Assembly (NCBI GenBank): GCA_003024985.2
Contig: PXIH01S0000010.1
Source of the DNA: Euperipatoides rowelli
Taxonomy: Eukaryota > Onychophora > Udeonychophora > Euonychophora > Peripatopsidae
Strand: one strand, 5' to 3'
DNA: 16,723 bases
Shown: positions 1 through 11,000 of the stretch, piece after piece
Numbering within the stretch: the stretch's first letter is position 1
How the letters are laid out: every line of letters begins with the position of its first letter
Made by a program: the position numbers and the translations under genes
The notes under the pieces: generated by a model
Seen by the model: only the letters and a program-made list of their open reading frames with translations
What the model was told of the DNA's origin: nothing
The model's database searches: none

Positions 1-6
1 TTAACT

Positions 7-80
7 GGCGATTCTGAATCGCCATTTGAGTGGAATTTCTAAATTGAAATGGGCGATTTTCAATCGCCATTTGAGTGGAA
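7..80. repeat. Two copies of a hairpin-bearing 45-nt repeat, cut by the window edge
   Basis: AATCGCCATTTGAGTGGAA occurs at 17-35 and 62-80. Each is preceded by GGCGATT and a 3-nt loop (CTG in the first, TTC in the second), giving two perfect 7-bp hairpins with different loops and preserved stems. The array probably continues beyond position 1. Confidence 0.85.
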
Positions 81-106
81 AGGGTTAAGATTTATAAAAA
101 AAAATA

Positions 107-420
107 GATTTTAATTCCATTTGTTTTGAGAGATATGATGATGATAAACTAAAAACACAAAATCGGTATTTAGCATGCTCGCTACTGTATATACAGTATA
201 TATATACAGTATACAGTATATAATATACAGTATATATAATATACTGTATACTATATATACTGTGTATACTGTATATAAGTATGCTATATGTCTATATATA
301 CAGTATGTACAGTACCCTAGCAAACATTTTGAGAACCGCAGTGAATGTGATTTATGATATGATATAAATTTACATTCACATATTCTCATTTCATATCTAA
401 AAATAAATGGAATTAAAATC
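107..420. mobile_element. MITE-like foldback with TACAGTATA-rich palindromic core
   Basis: 20-nt terminal inverted repeats, GATTTTAATTCCATTTGTTT (107-126) against 401-420, have one mismatch; weaker pairing continues inward through AGATATGA. The core (176-317) is almost wholly TATACAGTATA and TATACTGTATA words. A second stem, TGAGAA..GTGAATGT (330-348) with ACATTCAC..TTCTCA (372-388), lies in the right half. Overlapping open frames on both strands come from this palindromic sequence. No target duplication is evident. Confidence 0.65.
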
Positions 421-631
421 AAACTTTTTTGTTTTTATATGGATTAATATGTCCACTTTTATTGTATGTAATTTTTTTTTTCAAAAAATAAATTAGTTGA
501 AATTTAAAAAAAAAAAAAATTCAAAAGTCGTCTAATCGAGTTCCGTCACCTATTCTATTTTAACATGTATACTAGTTGAAACCTTTAGAAAATGATGGTG
601 ATTTTTTTTGGGGGGCCCAGAATTTTATGTC

Positions 632-945
632 ATGTTTGGAACTATGGTAAACACTCCCATGTTATTTGCTCCACCCCCCATCTCCCCCAAAAAATGGCCA
701 AGTCTATTTTCATTGTCTACACTATGGAATCCACCAACATGCCAAATTTCACATCTGTGTAATGTTGGGATGTATGCTAAACATTCCCATGTTATTTGCT
801 CCAACCCCCCCACCCCCCATCCCCCCAAAAAAATAGCCAAGTCTATTTTCATTGTCTACACTATGGAACCTACCCACATGCCAAATTTCACGTTTGTGTA
901 ATGTTGGGAAGTATGCTAAACACTCCCATGCTATTTTCTCCCCCC
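632..945. repeat. Tandem array, about 130-139-bp period, 2.3 copies
   Basis: Copies start at 632, 762 and 901 (ATGTTKGGA..TATG.TAAACA.TCCCATG). Each contains ATTTGCTCC, a C-rich tract of variable length followed by AAAAAA, CCAAGTCTATTTTCATTGTC and ATGCCAAATTTCAC. The difference in period comes mainly from the C tract. Open frames across it on both strands are repeat translations. Confidence 0.88.
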
Positions 946-952
946 CCCCCTA

Positions 953-1255
953 CCACACCCATGTGACCACCTAGAACCTTGACCTTTTATACATATTCTC
1001 TAGATCTCTAGTGTTACACAAATTTCAATTTAATCTAAGCATTTTAAAAAATTTAATTTTTTTCCCCCCCCCCCCCCCCCAGTACCCTATGTGACCACCT
1101 AGGACCTTGACCTTTTATACATATTCTAGACCTTTAGTGTAACACAAAATTTCAACTTAATTGGAGCATTTTAAAAATTTAGATTTTTTGGGCCACCCAA
1201 GCACCCTCGTGTGACAACCTAGACCTCTAAGGGAACACCAATTTCAAATTAAATC
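953..1255. repeat. Tandem array, about 120-128-bp period, 2 good copies and 1 decayed
   Basis: ATGTGACCACCTAGAACCTT at 961 recurs at 1089 as ATGTGACCACCTAGGACCTT and in decayed form at about 1209 (TGTGACAACCTAGACC). Each of the first two then has GACCTTTTATACATATTCT, a TAGTGT..ACACAA block and an A/T tract. The first copy ends in a pure C run of 17 (1064-1080). Non-coding. Confidence 0.85.
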
Positions 1256-1504
1256 AACTTAATTAGACAAACCATTGGAGAGAAAATACAATTTAAAAAG
1301 TTCGGAAGGACGGATAGATACACAGAGAAAATTTGTTTTTTAATATAATTACTATAAATAAAAAATCCGCCAGATACCTCAGGTATTTGCAGTATACCTG
1401 TGATTTTTTTATGACTACAGTCCTGATTACGACCCAGCTAAGGTTCACACACACACGTACATCAACCCGTAATTAAAGGTTTAAAATAATATCCGGTGTA
1501 TGTT

Positions 1505-1522
1505 TGTGTGTGTGTGTGTGTG
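1505..1522. repeat. TG microsatellite, 9 units
   Basis: Nine TG units followed by a short G run. A short CA run (1446-1456) lies about 50 nt upstream. Confidence 0.9.
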
Positions 1523-1882
1523 GGGGTGTTTGAATTATGTCCATGAGAATCCTTTCCTAAAAAATTTAACTCCCACTACTGCATACATTGTTAAGCAAAA
1601 TATAAATTCACATTAATTTAGATAATCCTTTACATGCACAAAAAAATTAATATTGTTTGCAATGTAGAACACTAGATGTCACTCTCTCACAGACCAAGAA
1701 AAATACCAATTCTTATTAAAGGTTTAAGAAAATACACTGTAATGTAAGGTATCATTATAAATTTATTAATATGAATATTTTAGAGCCATTTTTAAAGGAT
1801 ATAAAATCTATAATTCTAGAAATAGATGCAACATATAACAATATATTTAATGTTTAGGATTAGATTGAAAGCTTAAGTTTAC

Positions 1883-2005
1883 CTTCAGATGGTACAAAGT
1901 AACACCTGTACTCAGAATATTTTCACTTATGCCTATCAGATGTGGAAGCTCTGAATCCAAGATAATACCTGTTCCAAATTGACGTAAACCAAGAGTTTTC
2001 TGTTC
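1883..2005 (-). CDS. KIF16B: Kinesin exon 8 of window: entry to FHA domain ([11 protein letters not shown])
   Basis: 123 nt, 41 codons, phase 0 at both ends. Key residues: [35 protein letters not shown]. The SELPHLIG and L.YHLK segments are where the FHA domain of KIF16B begins; the following EG.T.VGR strand would start the next exon, which is not in the window. Acceptor TTTATTAG; donor AAG|GTAAAC. Length and motif spacing are normal for the family. Confidence 0.95.
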
Positions 2006-5000
2006 CTAATAAATAAGCAAAAATAATATTAGATGTAATCACACAAGTTTTAAAAAGATATAAATAATAACTAATGTGGTAATGCCATAAGATTAACCAC
2101 AGGGAAATAATAAGATTCTATTTCTTAACCATTGCATGTCAACCTTAGACTGAAAGTTTACTAAATAAGAAGAGTCCCTTATACTGTATATAAAAGTAGC
2201 ACCATCATACTACTATTGTGTAATGTATGTATATTAGTGCTACTGTATGTGTATACACACGATTGTTTTTATTAGTGTTGTATATTTTTTGTTTTTCTTG
2301 TATATGATTGAAAGTTCATGCAAAGGTTTATATTATATGTGGATAGGCATGTATTGTACAGTATATGACTATGTGAGCAAATACTGTGTCAGTGCTGTAG
2401 ACATATGCAGTATATGTATGGTATGTATTTGTTTATTATTTGTGGGTGTACAGTATATATACAATGTATTTGAATTGAGTGTGTATGCAGTGTGTATAGG
2501 TATATACTGTACAAGTGAATTTCCATATTTGTGTGAGGTGTTTATGCTTGTTTGTGTGTGTAAACTGTGTGTTCATTTGTGAGTTTGCTTGAGCGGGTTG
2601 TATTTGCATAGGTGTGTGTATATCTGTGTGCATTTATTACATAAGGTATGTACAGTATCTATGTATGTGTGGGAAGTGCAGTTAGATGTGTGTATGGGTG
2701 TTTGTATGTATGTGTGGGACTTTTGTGAACTATTACAGTACATGGTAGAGTGTGTATGGTGTTAATTTTATGTTTTTTAATATTTCTGTAATTTCCTGCT
2801 TTATATTTTGCTTTCTATGTATTTTTTTTTTTAATGTATTTATTTTATTGTGGGGTGCAAAATATACTGTATGTTATGGGCGTAATGCTTTTCTATTCTC
2901 ACCCATATTGTCATTTTTATTTGTAATATGGTAATAATAATAATGAATATGCAGGATCTTAATTAAGAAATCATAAATAAAGAGATCAAAATTATAATCA
3001 ACCCTCACCATCTTTAATTAAAAATTAACTGCAAGTATTAATTAAACCTGGACCAAATTTGAAAGACTTATAAAGATCAACAGGGGCGTAGCTAAGTTAT
3101 CGTTGACTTAAGCTGAATAGTGATCAGGGATCCCCTGGGAATCATCCTTCGATTGGGTCCAGGGAAAATCCCTGGTGGGGGGGTTAGGGGGGCAATTCAT
3201 CCCACCCCAATTTTTTTTTTGAAAATTTAAGATGAATTTGGTGTGATTTTGTTGTAAAATCCAGATTATTTTAAGCATTATAATTAATAGTAATAATCCT
3301 AAATATTACCAAACTAGCAAAATTTAACATGGACGGATATTAACTTAGTTGACAAACATTTAGATTTAGGAGTGATTCTTATAAGCAAATATAAGCATTT
3401 GCGTATATAGGATCTTTGCACTAAACTTAAAGATGGGAAAACTCACATATTTTCACATGCATTCTTTCTTACCTCTAACATGGGACCCTTAACCTTCTGG
3501 GCCTGGGCACGAATGCCCCCTTATTCCTATGCCTCAAGATATAGCTATAGCTAATCTTTGATGCATATAGAATATAAAATTTTATGAGAAACTTGTACAT
3601 CCCATATGTAAACCAAGTTTTTAATGAATATTATCTGAATCATAAAAAAAAAAAAGCAATAGAGAGGAGGGAATGCCAACCCCTACAAATAATGACAATT
3701 CTATTCTAAATATGATGCGGTCTTTTAAACATAATTACATGCAATGCCTAAAAATGAAATTCACTGTAAAACTACAAAGTCGTAACTTACTTCTAAAATC
3801 CTGAATGTTTCTTTCCATTTCTCCGTCCATTCTTCAGTTAAAACTTTTACCTAGAAATTAATAAGTGAAATATAATAAGCAGACAGTCATGAGAAAAAAA
3901 ATGCAATTACAAAGAAGTTAATAGTCCTTTACATAAATATTGCACCAATTGACTTTCTAGATTAGTATTTGAACTATTTAACTTCAAAATGATTAAAGTA
4001 TCCGATATACTGTAGTGTTTCTCAAACTTTTTATCATCGCACTCTGCCTGGACCAACGGATAGTTTTACGAGTACCGCTAATTATATGAAACAATGAATT
4101 GTGTTTATTTTTTAATAGTAACAGTCACAGCACGGCAGTGCGATTGTCTGGAAGCGTGAAAACGTTACTGATATTGTGTTCTTAGCCCCGTTAAAATAAT
4201 TACAATCGCAGTCGGTTGAGATATAGCGTATACAAGCGACAATAAAACTTTTTCAGTGAATTGTTTAAGACTTTATGATATGTCATTAATTATTTAGTTT
4301 TTTTTTTACTGATCTACTTTAATATTACATCCTGACTCATCATTTAATACTAATAACTTGCAATGATAATACAGTAATAATAATGCCATATAAAGATGTA
4401 TTTTTTACATTTTTTTTTTACGGATGTTTTTCTGTGGACCGGTGAATTTTTTTCATGGACCGTCACCACTCCCTGGATCAGTGATTGTGAAACATTGCTG
4501 TACAGTACACTGCAAATTAAAAAATAAAATCTTAGACTGCCAAAATTTAATTTCAGCATTTGTTTTTGTGTCAGAAATAAAAATAGTTCTAGTAATATTT
4601 TATTTTAAAATTTATTATGTGCATAGAGTGTTCCTTTTCCCTATTTAAATATTCATATAATCTTATACCCTCTTTCCTTTAATTGCATTCAGAAACGCCA
4701 TTGATCGACAGTAACAATGCTAATGTTCACCACCAGGTGTAAAAAAACAACTATATTTTACAACAAACTGGCAAAGTAACTTGTGAATTCATTTTTATTT
4801 TGTTAATTTGACAAAAATAGTAAAATAAAATAGGGTTGAGTCGATTATCCGGTTAATCTACCGAACAGGCAAAAACCGGTTAGTAATTTTATCACAAGGT
4901 TATCCGTCCTACCTAAATTATGCCTTAATATTTGAAAAAAAAAAATTGTAGCCTATATGGTACTAATTCTATTTTTTTTTGCACAAACAAAAGTAATTAA

Positions 5001-8000
5001 TTAAATGATACTTAATTAATTAAAATAATAAAAAATTAAAACATAATTTAGAATGTCTTATTTTCTTTAATGACCTTGATCATATTTTACATACAGTACC
5101 TGTACTACTTGTACAATTATAGACTAGCCAAGAGCTTTTATTCATTCTTACACTGAAAGTTTGAAAAATGACTTCACAATTGATTAAGGAATTTCCTGCT
5201 AATAAATTTTTAATTAGTAATTTCTTCTTTAAAACAATTGACAAAAATAGAAACTTTAAAGAGAAAAATAGAAACTTTAAAGAGAAAAATAAAATGATTA
5301 TCACATTTTTCTAACTGACGTCTAAGCAGAAATGCCATACTCATTTTTTTTTAGTTTAATAAATACTCAATTTTTATTTAGAAACAGTATATCAATATTT
5401 GCAAAGTTAAACAATTTAAAAAATATTAATAAGTTAGCTTGTCAATTTTTTTTTAAACACAATTTTTTTTTTAAAATTTATATGAAAATTTTGTTTTGTG
5501 GCCATTTTCAGTATAGTCATTAGGTCAGGCATTACCGAGTGTACGTACTGTAGGTTTCAAATTAATTCTTGTGCATTTTTTAAGGTATATTTAAGTTTAG
5601 ATTTTTTTTTTTTTTTAAATTGTCTTCATTATTTACTGTACGTTAATTTTTTAATATGAACTTGTGAAGTCATTTTTCAAATTTTTTCAGTACAAATGAA
5701 TAAAAGCTCTCGGCTAGTCTTTAATTCAACAGGTAGTACAGGTAGTGTACGATTATGAAGGTTAGTTTTTTATTTTATTTACTGTGTTGATTTCTTTTCT
5801 TTGGATTCTTGAAGTTTATGAAAAAAATTAATTCTATTTAAAAAAACAATCCAAATATATGTACAGTATTATAATATATAGCCTTATGTCAATTTGAAAT
5901 TCTAAGGTTGTAAAATTTTTACATTGTGAATTTTTTTTTTTTTTTGGGGGGTGGGGGGGGGAGGGTGATCATCCGATATTCGGTTAGTAATGGTGGTTAT
6001 CCGGATATCAAAATTAGTATTTTTGCCCGTCCCTAAAAAAAAATATCTTAATAAAATCCAACATTTAAATTGTTAATAAAACTATTTGCCGCTCTCACCC
6101 CTTACTATAACTAAGTCAAAATCTTTCCTTTGTTTTGTGCAAATTGTGAACAAAATAAAACAATTCATTGCCTTTATAGAAACAATAGACTATTATTATT
6201 TTTGTGAAAAGGTAGTTATGGTATTGAAATAATAATAAAAAAAAACAGAATATTAATTATAAACTATTTTAACGCTCTTATTGTAATTATATTTTAATAA
6301 AATGTTTTTCAGTATAAAAAATTATTAAATTATTTTTATAAATTTGATGGCTAGTTTTAAATGAAGTTTTTAGCAGTTTGGTGTTATTACAAAATTGGCA
6401 GCAGAAATTACAGATTAAATTAGCATTGGAATTTTAAAAGTAAAATGCAGTGCTTTTTTGATTGATTTTTGAAGATAATTAAAAAAAAAATCTCACTTAA
6501 AAAGTTATTTACAGATAAAATTAATAAATAATCTTGCCCTCCACCTGAGATTTAAAAAACTGTTTGAGGCAAAGATTTTCATGACCTCACAACCACCTGC
6601 TGCCAGTATACTCTACAATGATTCTGTTTAACCCAAAAGAAAATGAACCATAATCAAAATTCAAATTTTATGTGTTACACATTTAATCTGGCATTGATGA
6701 TTTTATTCATTCAACTATTGATGAGGAGTTTTTATCTAAATATTATAAAAGTTTTACACTAGGGGACTAAAATATTTAGTGGTGCATGTAAAATTGCTGG
6801 AATATTAAAATTTACAACAATTTTGGTATCTTTATTTTGGCAAGATGTGCTAGCTTATTTTTACTAAATCAGTTCATCAGAGCTGATGTTCCAAATCTCT
6901 TGTTAGAAGAATAAAAGGATAAATGAAAACTAAAAAAAATTTCTATTGATGAAAAATATAAATAAAATCTATTTAGATTAAATTAATTTTAGCCTTTCAG
7001 AAATTTTGTATAGTACATACAGTAATCAATAATTACAATATTTTTTATACAGAATGTAGTACTCAATTAATTAATTACAGTATAACATACAGTATATGGT
7101 AACATTAATTTATCATATTCAATAAAACTTATTTTTAAATAACATTTAACATCTTCAAAATTAGTTATTTTAATTCAGCAACATATCTAACAGTAAAAAA
7201 AACCCCTCACAAATAGAACAGATAAAACTATTTAAACAATTCATTATGATATCTAAATACTGACCCTGGCCTCATTTTCATGAATTCGTTCAATAACCTG
7301 TGGAGTAGTCTTTTTATTCTGAAAAAAAAAAAAAAAAAATGTAAATGTAAAATGAAAATAATACCATTATAAATATAAAATATAGAAATTAAAACATGAT
7401 AAAAAATAATGAAATAATAACTTACATTATTTCCTTCCAATTGCGATTTCAGTTTTTTAATCTCGGATTTAAGTTCTCTAATTAATTTTACATTAGTATC
7501 CTACCAAAAAAAAAAAAAAAAAAAATCATTCATCTACAAATTAAAATAAATAAATATAAAACTTGATTTTAAAGTAAAACAGTTCGAAAGTTAAATCCAA
7601 ATACATAAAAAGGTACAATTTTTATTAAGACATAGCCAGAAATAGACTATGTTTTATATTGGATATACAGTATATATACACACACACACATATATAGGCT
7701 ATACAATATAAGTAGGCCTAGTCATTTTTTAATTTCAGCACTAATTTCTATTTTTAGGCCATTCATGATATTATAAGTTCCTCCCCCCCCCCCACCCTTC
7801 ATTAAAAATTGATAATGTATCTTTCAAGGCGAACACCAACGATCAGTAAAATTTTTGTTAAAGTCTATTCAATAATTTTTGGTTTTTAGAGTTAATATTT
7901 TGTGTTTTTGTTTTAGTATTTTTGCCACAGGTGGCACTAAGTTCTACTGTCCAACTCAAGGCTTAGTCTGCAGTTGCGAGACCTACAGTACCTCATCCAT

Positions 8001-11000
8001 TTGTATTAAAGGCATTTAAGTCATTGCATTTTTTTCAGTTTATTTTGTTTCACTTTGAGTTTATTTTTAAGCAATCATGTGATCATTTAATTTAATGGCG
8101 GAACAGCTTAGCTTCTTACAAGTAATCAAATTGGTGTGTCCTGAACTGCATAGGACAAAATCCACTTTAATATCACTGCTTGATCCTAAGTTAAACATGT
8201 AGGCCTGCTGCTTTATTTACTGTTCTCACTGCCATTTTAGTCATATGGGACGGGTATGCTAATTACGGTAACACGGAGCAGAGCACATAGAATAAGTAAA
8301 ATGTCCCGGAAAGCAGACTGATGATGACAGAGTTCAAACCATTTAACATCCACATTATCTGTTTTCAGAGCACTTTCATGATAGCTAACATCATTAAGGC
8401 AGATAAAAAATCTATACAGTTTGTTGTGGTTCTATGATAATAAAGAGTAGGACTTTTGACATACTGAAGATCATGAAATGGAACTAACCATAAAAATTGT
8501 CAATAATGTCGTACATATAATTTGTAGTTGCTCATCAATTTTCCCTTCATTTTCTAAACAAAATCAACCAATTTTAAAATTATTCTACCTTTTGATTTTG
8601 AGCTTCTTAAAAAAAATCTTAGTTTTTAATATAAAAAAAAAATTGAGGTTTCTTTAAATTAGACGTAAATCCTACTGGAAATTCCTTTCCTTCGATCTTG
8701 TATTGCAAGAAGAGACTCTTTTTTGAAATTCTGAAATAGATGTCATACTAGTATACTAGTTTTATATCTTATTAAATATATTAAAAGGCGACAATTTTTT
8801 TTTTAAAAGCACAATATTTGATTGTTGATTGTCACATAGAATGACGTCATTTTTATAATGTCAATAGTAAAAGAAAATTGTCAAGGCATGAATAAGGAAG
8901 AAAAAAAAAAACATTTGTTTTCTTTCGTACCATAACATTCCTTTCTCACTTATATGGGAATTTGAATAAGAATTAAGAATTTGCATCGATGACTAAGATT
9001 TCAATACAATCATTGGTTGCCATAATGGATTTTAATGAATTATGGGTATGTCTCCAAATCCAGATGTTTTTACTCGAAGAAGTCAGCGCACACTCAAAGC
9101 GTGCTCTGATTTAATTAACAGAGTTAATTATTAAAGACAACATCAGGCTTTTCTGGAATTCAGAATGTGTTTTGATGCTCAGTGTGCTCCGCTAAAATTA
9201 CATATGCACCGATGGGGTTTTGTCTTTCAATGAAGGATATGGAATCACACGTTTTTTTTTGCGAAGGTCCCAATAAACAGTAAACAAAGAAATAAAACTC
9301 CGTGGTAGTGAATTCTGTTAAACAAAATATACAGTATATTTATTTTGTAGAGCATTAAACGCAATTTATTAAAATAGATTACAAAAAATATTATAATGCC
9401 TAATATTTTCGTGATGCAGGAAATTACAGTATATAAACTGTACCTCACTTAAAGGTACAGTTTATATAACTTTTTTAATTCCTCTTAGTTTTTAATTATA
9501 ATCCATTTTGTAAAATCATTTAAAATTTATTCTTCCCTTATAAATACAAAATGAAAATATTTACTTATATGTTTGATACATGTTAATTACTTTCATCTTT
9601 CATTTGAATTTCAAAACTGTTTTTTTTCTTCCTTAGTCCTACAAAGGAAACTACAGTACGTCTCAAAATAATTTAAATGAATGAAAATTCCAAACGCAAA
9701 CTTTGATGTAGAAAATTATACTATGACACACACTCTTTTAAATTAATAAATACTGTATGTCCTCTTACATAAATTCAATTCCCTTTTATGCAGTTCTGAA
9801 TTGCTTTCTTTTGAGGGTTACAGAGGGAATTATTTATTTATTTATTTATAAAATGTTTACCTTTCTAAACTTTGGAGGTGCTCTCTTACAGACTCTAACA
9901 CTAAAGTCCATTTTCATTCAAATTCATGTAATAGTTCGAGATTTCCAAACTTTTTTAATCTATTTTCTGACACCAGATGGAAGATCATTCGCATAAACCC
10001 AAATGTCATGCAAAACTACAGTATTTCTTGTTAGGCTACTAGATTATGCTATTTTTAATAAAATAAGTCTTTAACTATGTACTTACTGGTGACATTACTA
10101 AGCTTGTTAGAAAAGTTAATCATCATCTAAACAAGGAAAATGTTTTTTTTTCTTTCTTTCTTGAGACTAACCACAATAGTTTGTTTTATCAGCTTTTAAA
10201 TGATAATGAAACAAAATGTGGTTAGGCTCAAGAAAAATTTGGGGAAAAAAATAAACATGGATAACTTTTCAGCATATATTGGCAAATTGGTTATTCTGCG
10301 TTCCAACTCATTAAAATGTTGGTTTAAATGTAAACCGTTTTATGTCTTGTAGATACAGTATGTATTAAATTTGTAGATTTTATGTCAACGAGAATTAAGA
10401 AGTTATAGTTTAAATTGAAGCATTTTCTACCCAAAGCGGTGTTGTTTTTTATTTATAAGGGTCTGGTCACACATTTTAATGGAATCGAGTAAACAAAAGC
10501 CTAAATGAAATATAATCTTTCAATTTAAGCAATTTTTTTAAAAAAAAAACATTATTATTATACTGTATAATGATCATTTAAAAACAAAAATATGCCATAA
10601 AACTGAAGGAAAAAAATAAGAATTGATCAGGAAAATAGTTTAAAACATTATATCCTATTGTTTTGGAATCTGATTACCACTTTGAAATAAAACAATATAC
10701 CATAATATGCATTTTGGTTAACCCCCAAAAATATGAAAAGGTCATTAGGTCTAGGCTAATGTAGATGAATAACTTCAAGGATTAACCAGAACTACAAATA
10801 TCTGTGTGAAAAATGTACAGTACAAAAAAAAAAAAGATTTTTAATTTTTATGAAAAGTTGAGGCTTAAACCATCTCCATCTCACCTCATTAATGGTAGGT
10901 TAGCATATCTTAGGGTACTATCTCACCTCATTAATGGTAGGCTTGTTGATAATATTCTTGGCTCGGTTAGCATATCTTAGGGTACTTAATGTTTCACTAT

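Larger units (their letters stand above)
1..1882 (-). other. Intron downstream of the last visible kinesin exon (partial)
   Basis: This follows the GTAAAC donor at 1882. I searched the minus strand for the expected FHA core (VGR and phosphopeptide-binding loops) and saw none, so the next exon is past position 1. The stretch holds a hairpin minisatellite (7-80), a foldback element (107-420), tandem arrays (632-945 and 953-1255), homopolymer tracts and microsatellites; 1530-1882 is plain AT-rich sequence. Confidence 0.8.
2006..3790 (-). other. Kinesin intron (phase 0, 1785 nt)
   Basis: Donor GTAAGT at 3790; acceptor TTTATTAG ending at 2006. It holds a hAT-like element (3081-3535) and a TG/TA-rich low-complexity stretch (2220-2760). 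No coding exon is visible. The ILE-EQKTLG junction matches the family, so none is missing. Confidence 0.85.
4831..6035. mobile_element. hAT-like non-autonomous element, about 1.2 kb, with internal inverted repeats
   Basis: The left end is TAGGGTTGAG; the right end, reverse-complemented, is TAGGGACGGG. Close to both ends lie GATTATCCGGTTAA (4843-4856) and, reverse-complemented, GATATCCGGATAACC (5995-6009), plus CGGTTAGTAA near both ends in the same orientation. Flanks AAATAAAA and AAAAAAAA could be an 8-bp target duplication, but they are A-rich and weak proof. Nested inside are 82-nt inverted arms (5098-5179 and 5662-5743). No transposase frame. Confidence 0.65.
3851..7264 (-). other. Large kinesin intron (phase 0, 3414 nt)
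   Basis: Donor GTCAGT at 7264 (weak +3); acceptor TTTCTAG ending at 3851. It is mostly AT-rich sequence containing two hAT-like elements (4013-4500 and 4831-6035). From 6036 to 7264 I see only AT-rich unique sequence with TACAGTA words around 7018-7095. No exon is missing, because the peptide joins NEAR to VKVLTEEW. Confidence 0.83.
7501..10926 (-). other. Large kinesin intron (phase 0, 3426 nt)
   Basis: Donor GTGAGA at 10926; acceptor at 7501 follows a long T tract (TTTTGGTAG on the sense strand). It contains the duplicated donor at its 5' end, inverted repeats at 10157-10235 and 9430-9468, a short CA/TA microsatellite (7663-7692), a C-rich tract (7783-7797) and scattered TACAGTA words. No exon or RNA gene is recognisable. 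A 79-codon plus-strand frame (9757-9996) is hydrophobic AT-rich translation with no known motif. Confidence 0.85.

Noticed and set aside
111-422. Overlapping open frames on both strands, about 100 and 60 codons, Tyr/Ile/Val-rich
   Set aside because: They translate the TATACAGTATA palindromic core of the foldback element; the product is low-complexity and strand-symmetric.
608-901. Open frames of 97 (plus) and 75 (minus) codons
   Set aside because: Both span a tandem repeat with C-tract length changes; each protein simply repeats itself with the DNA unit.
2247-2582. 111-codon plus-strand frame rich in Cys, Val, Tyr
   Set aside because: It lies in decayed TG/TA simple sequence inside an intron on the opposite strand to the gene; no motif, signal or known family.
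5080-5304. 74-codon minus-strand frame across the left inverted-repeat arm
   Set aside because: A Phe/Leu/Lys-rich translation of AT-rich element sequence; the N-terminal part reflects the 21-bp tandem repeat. The matched arm at 5662-5743 gives no sign of coding constraint.
6540-6650. Less AT-rich patch that looked like a possible extra exon
   Set aside because: All frames are broken by stops or lack kinesin similarity, and the flanking exons already join in a conserved way.
9757-9996. 79-codon hydrophobic plus-strand frame
   Set aside because: T-rich intron sequence gives Phe, Leu and Ile by chance; no domain and no splice or promoter context.
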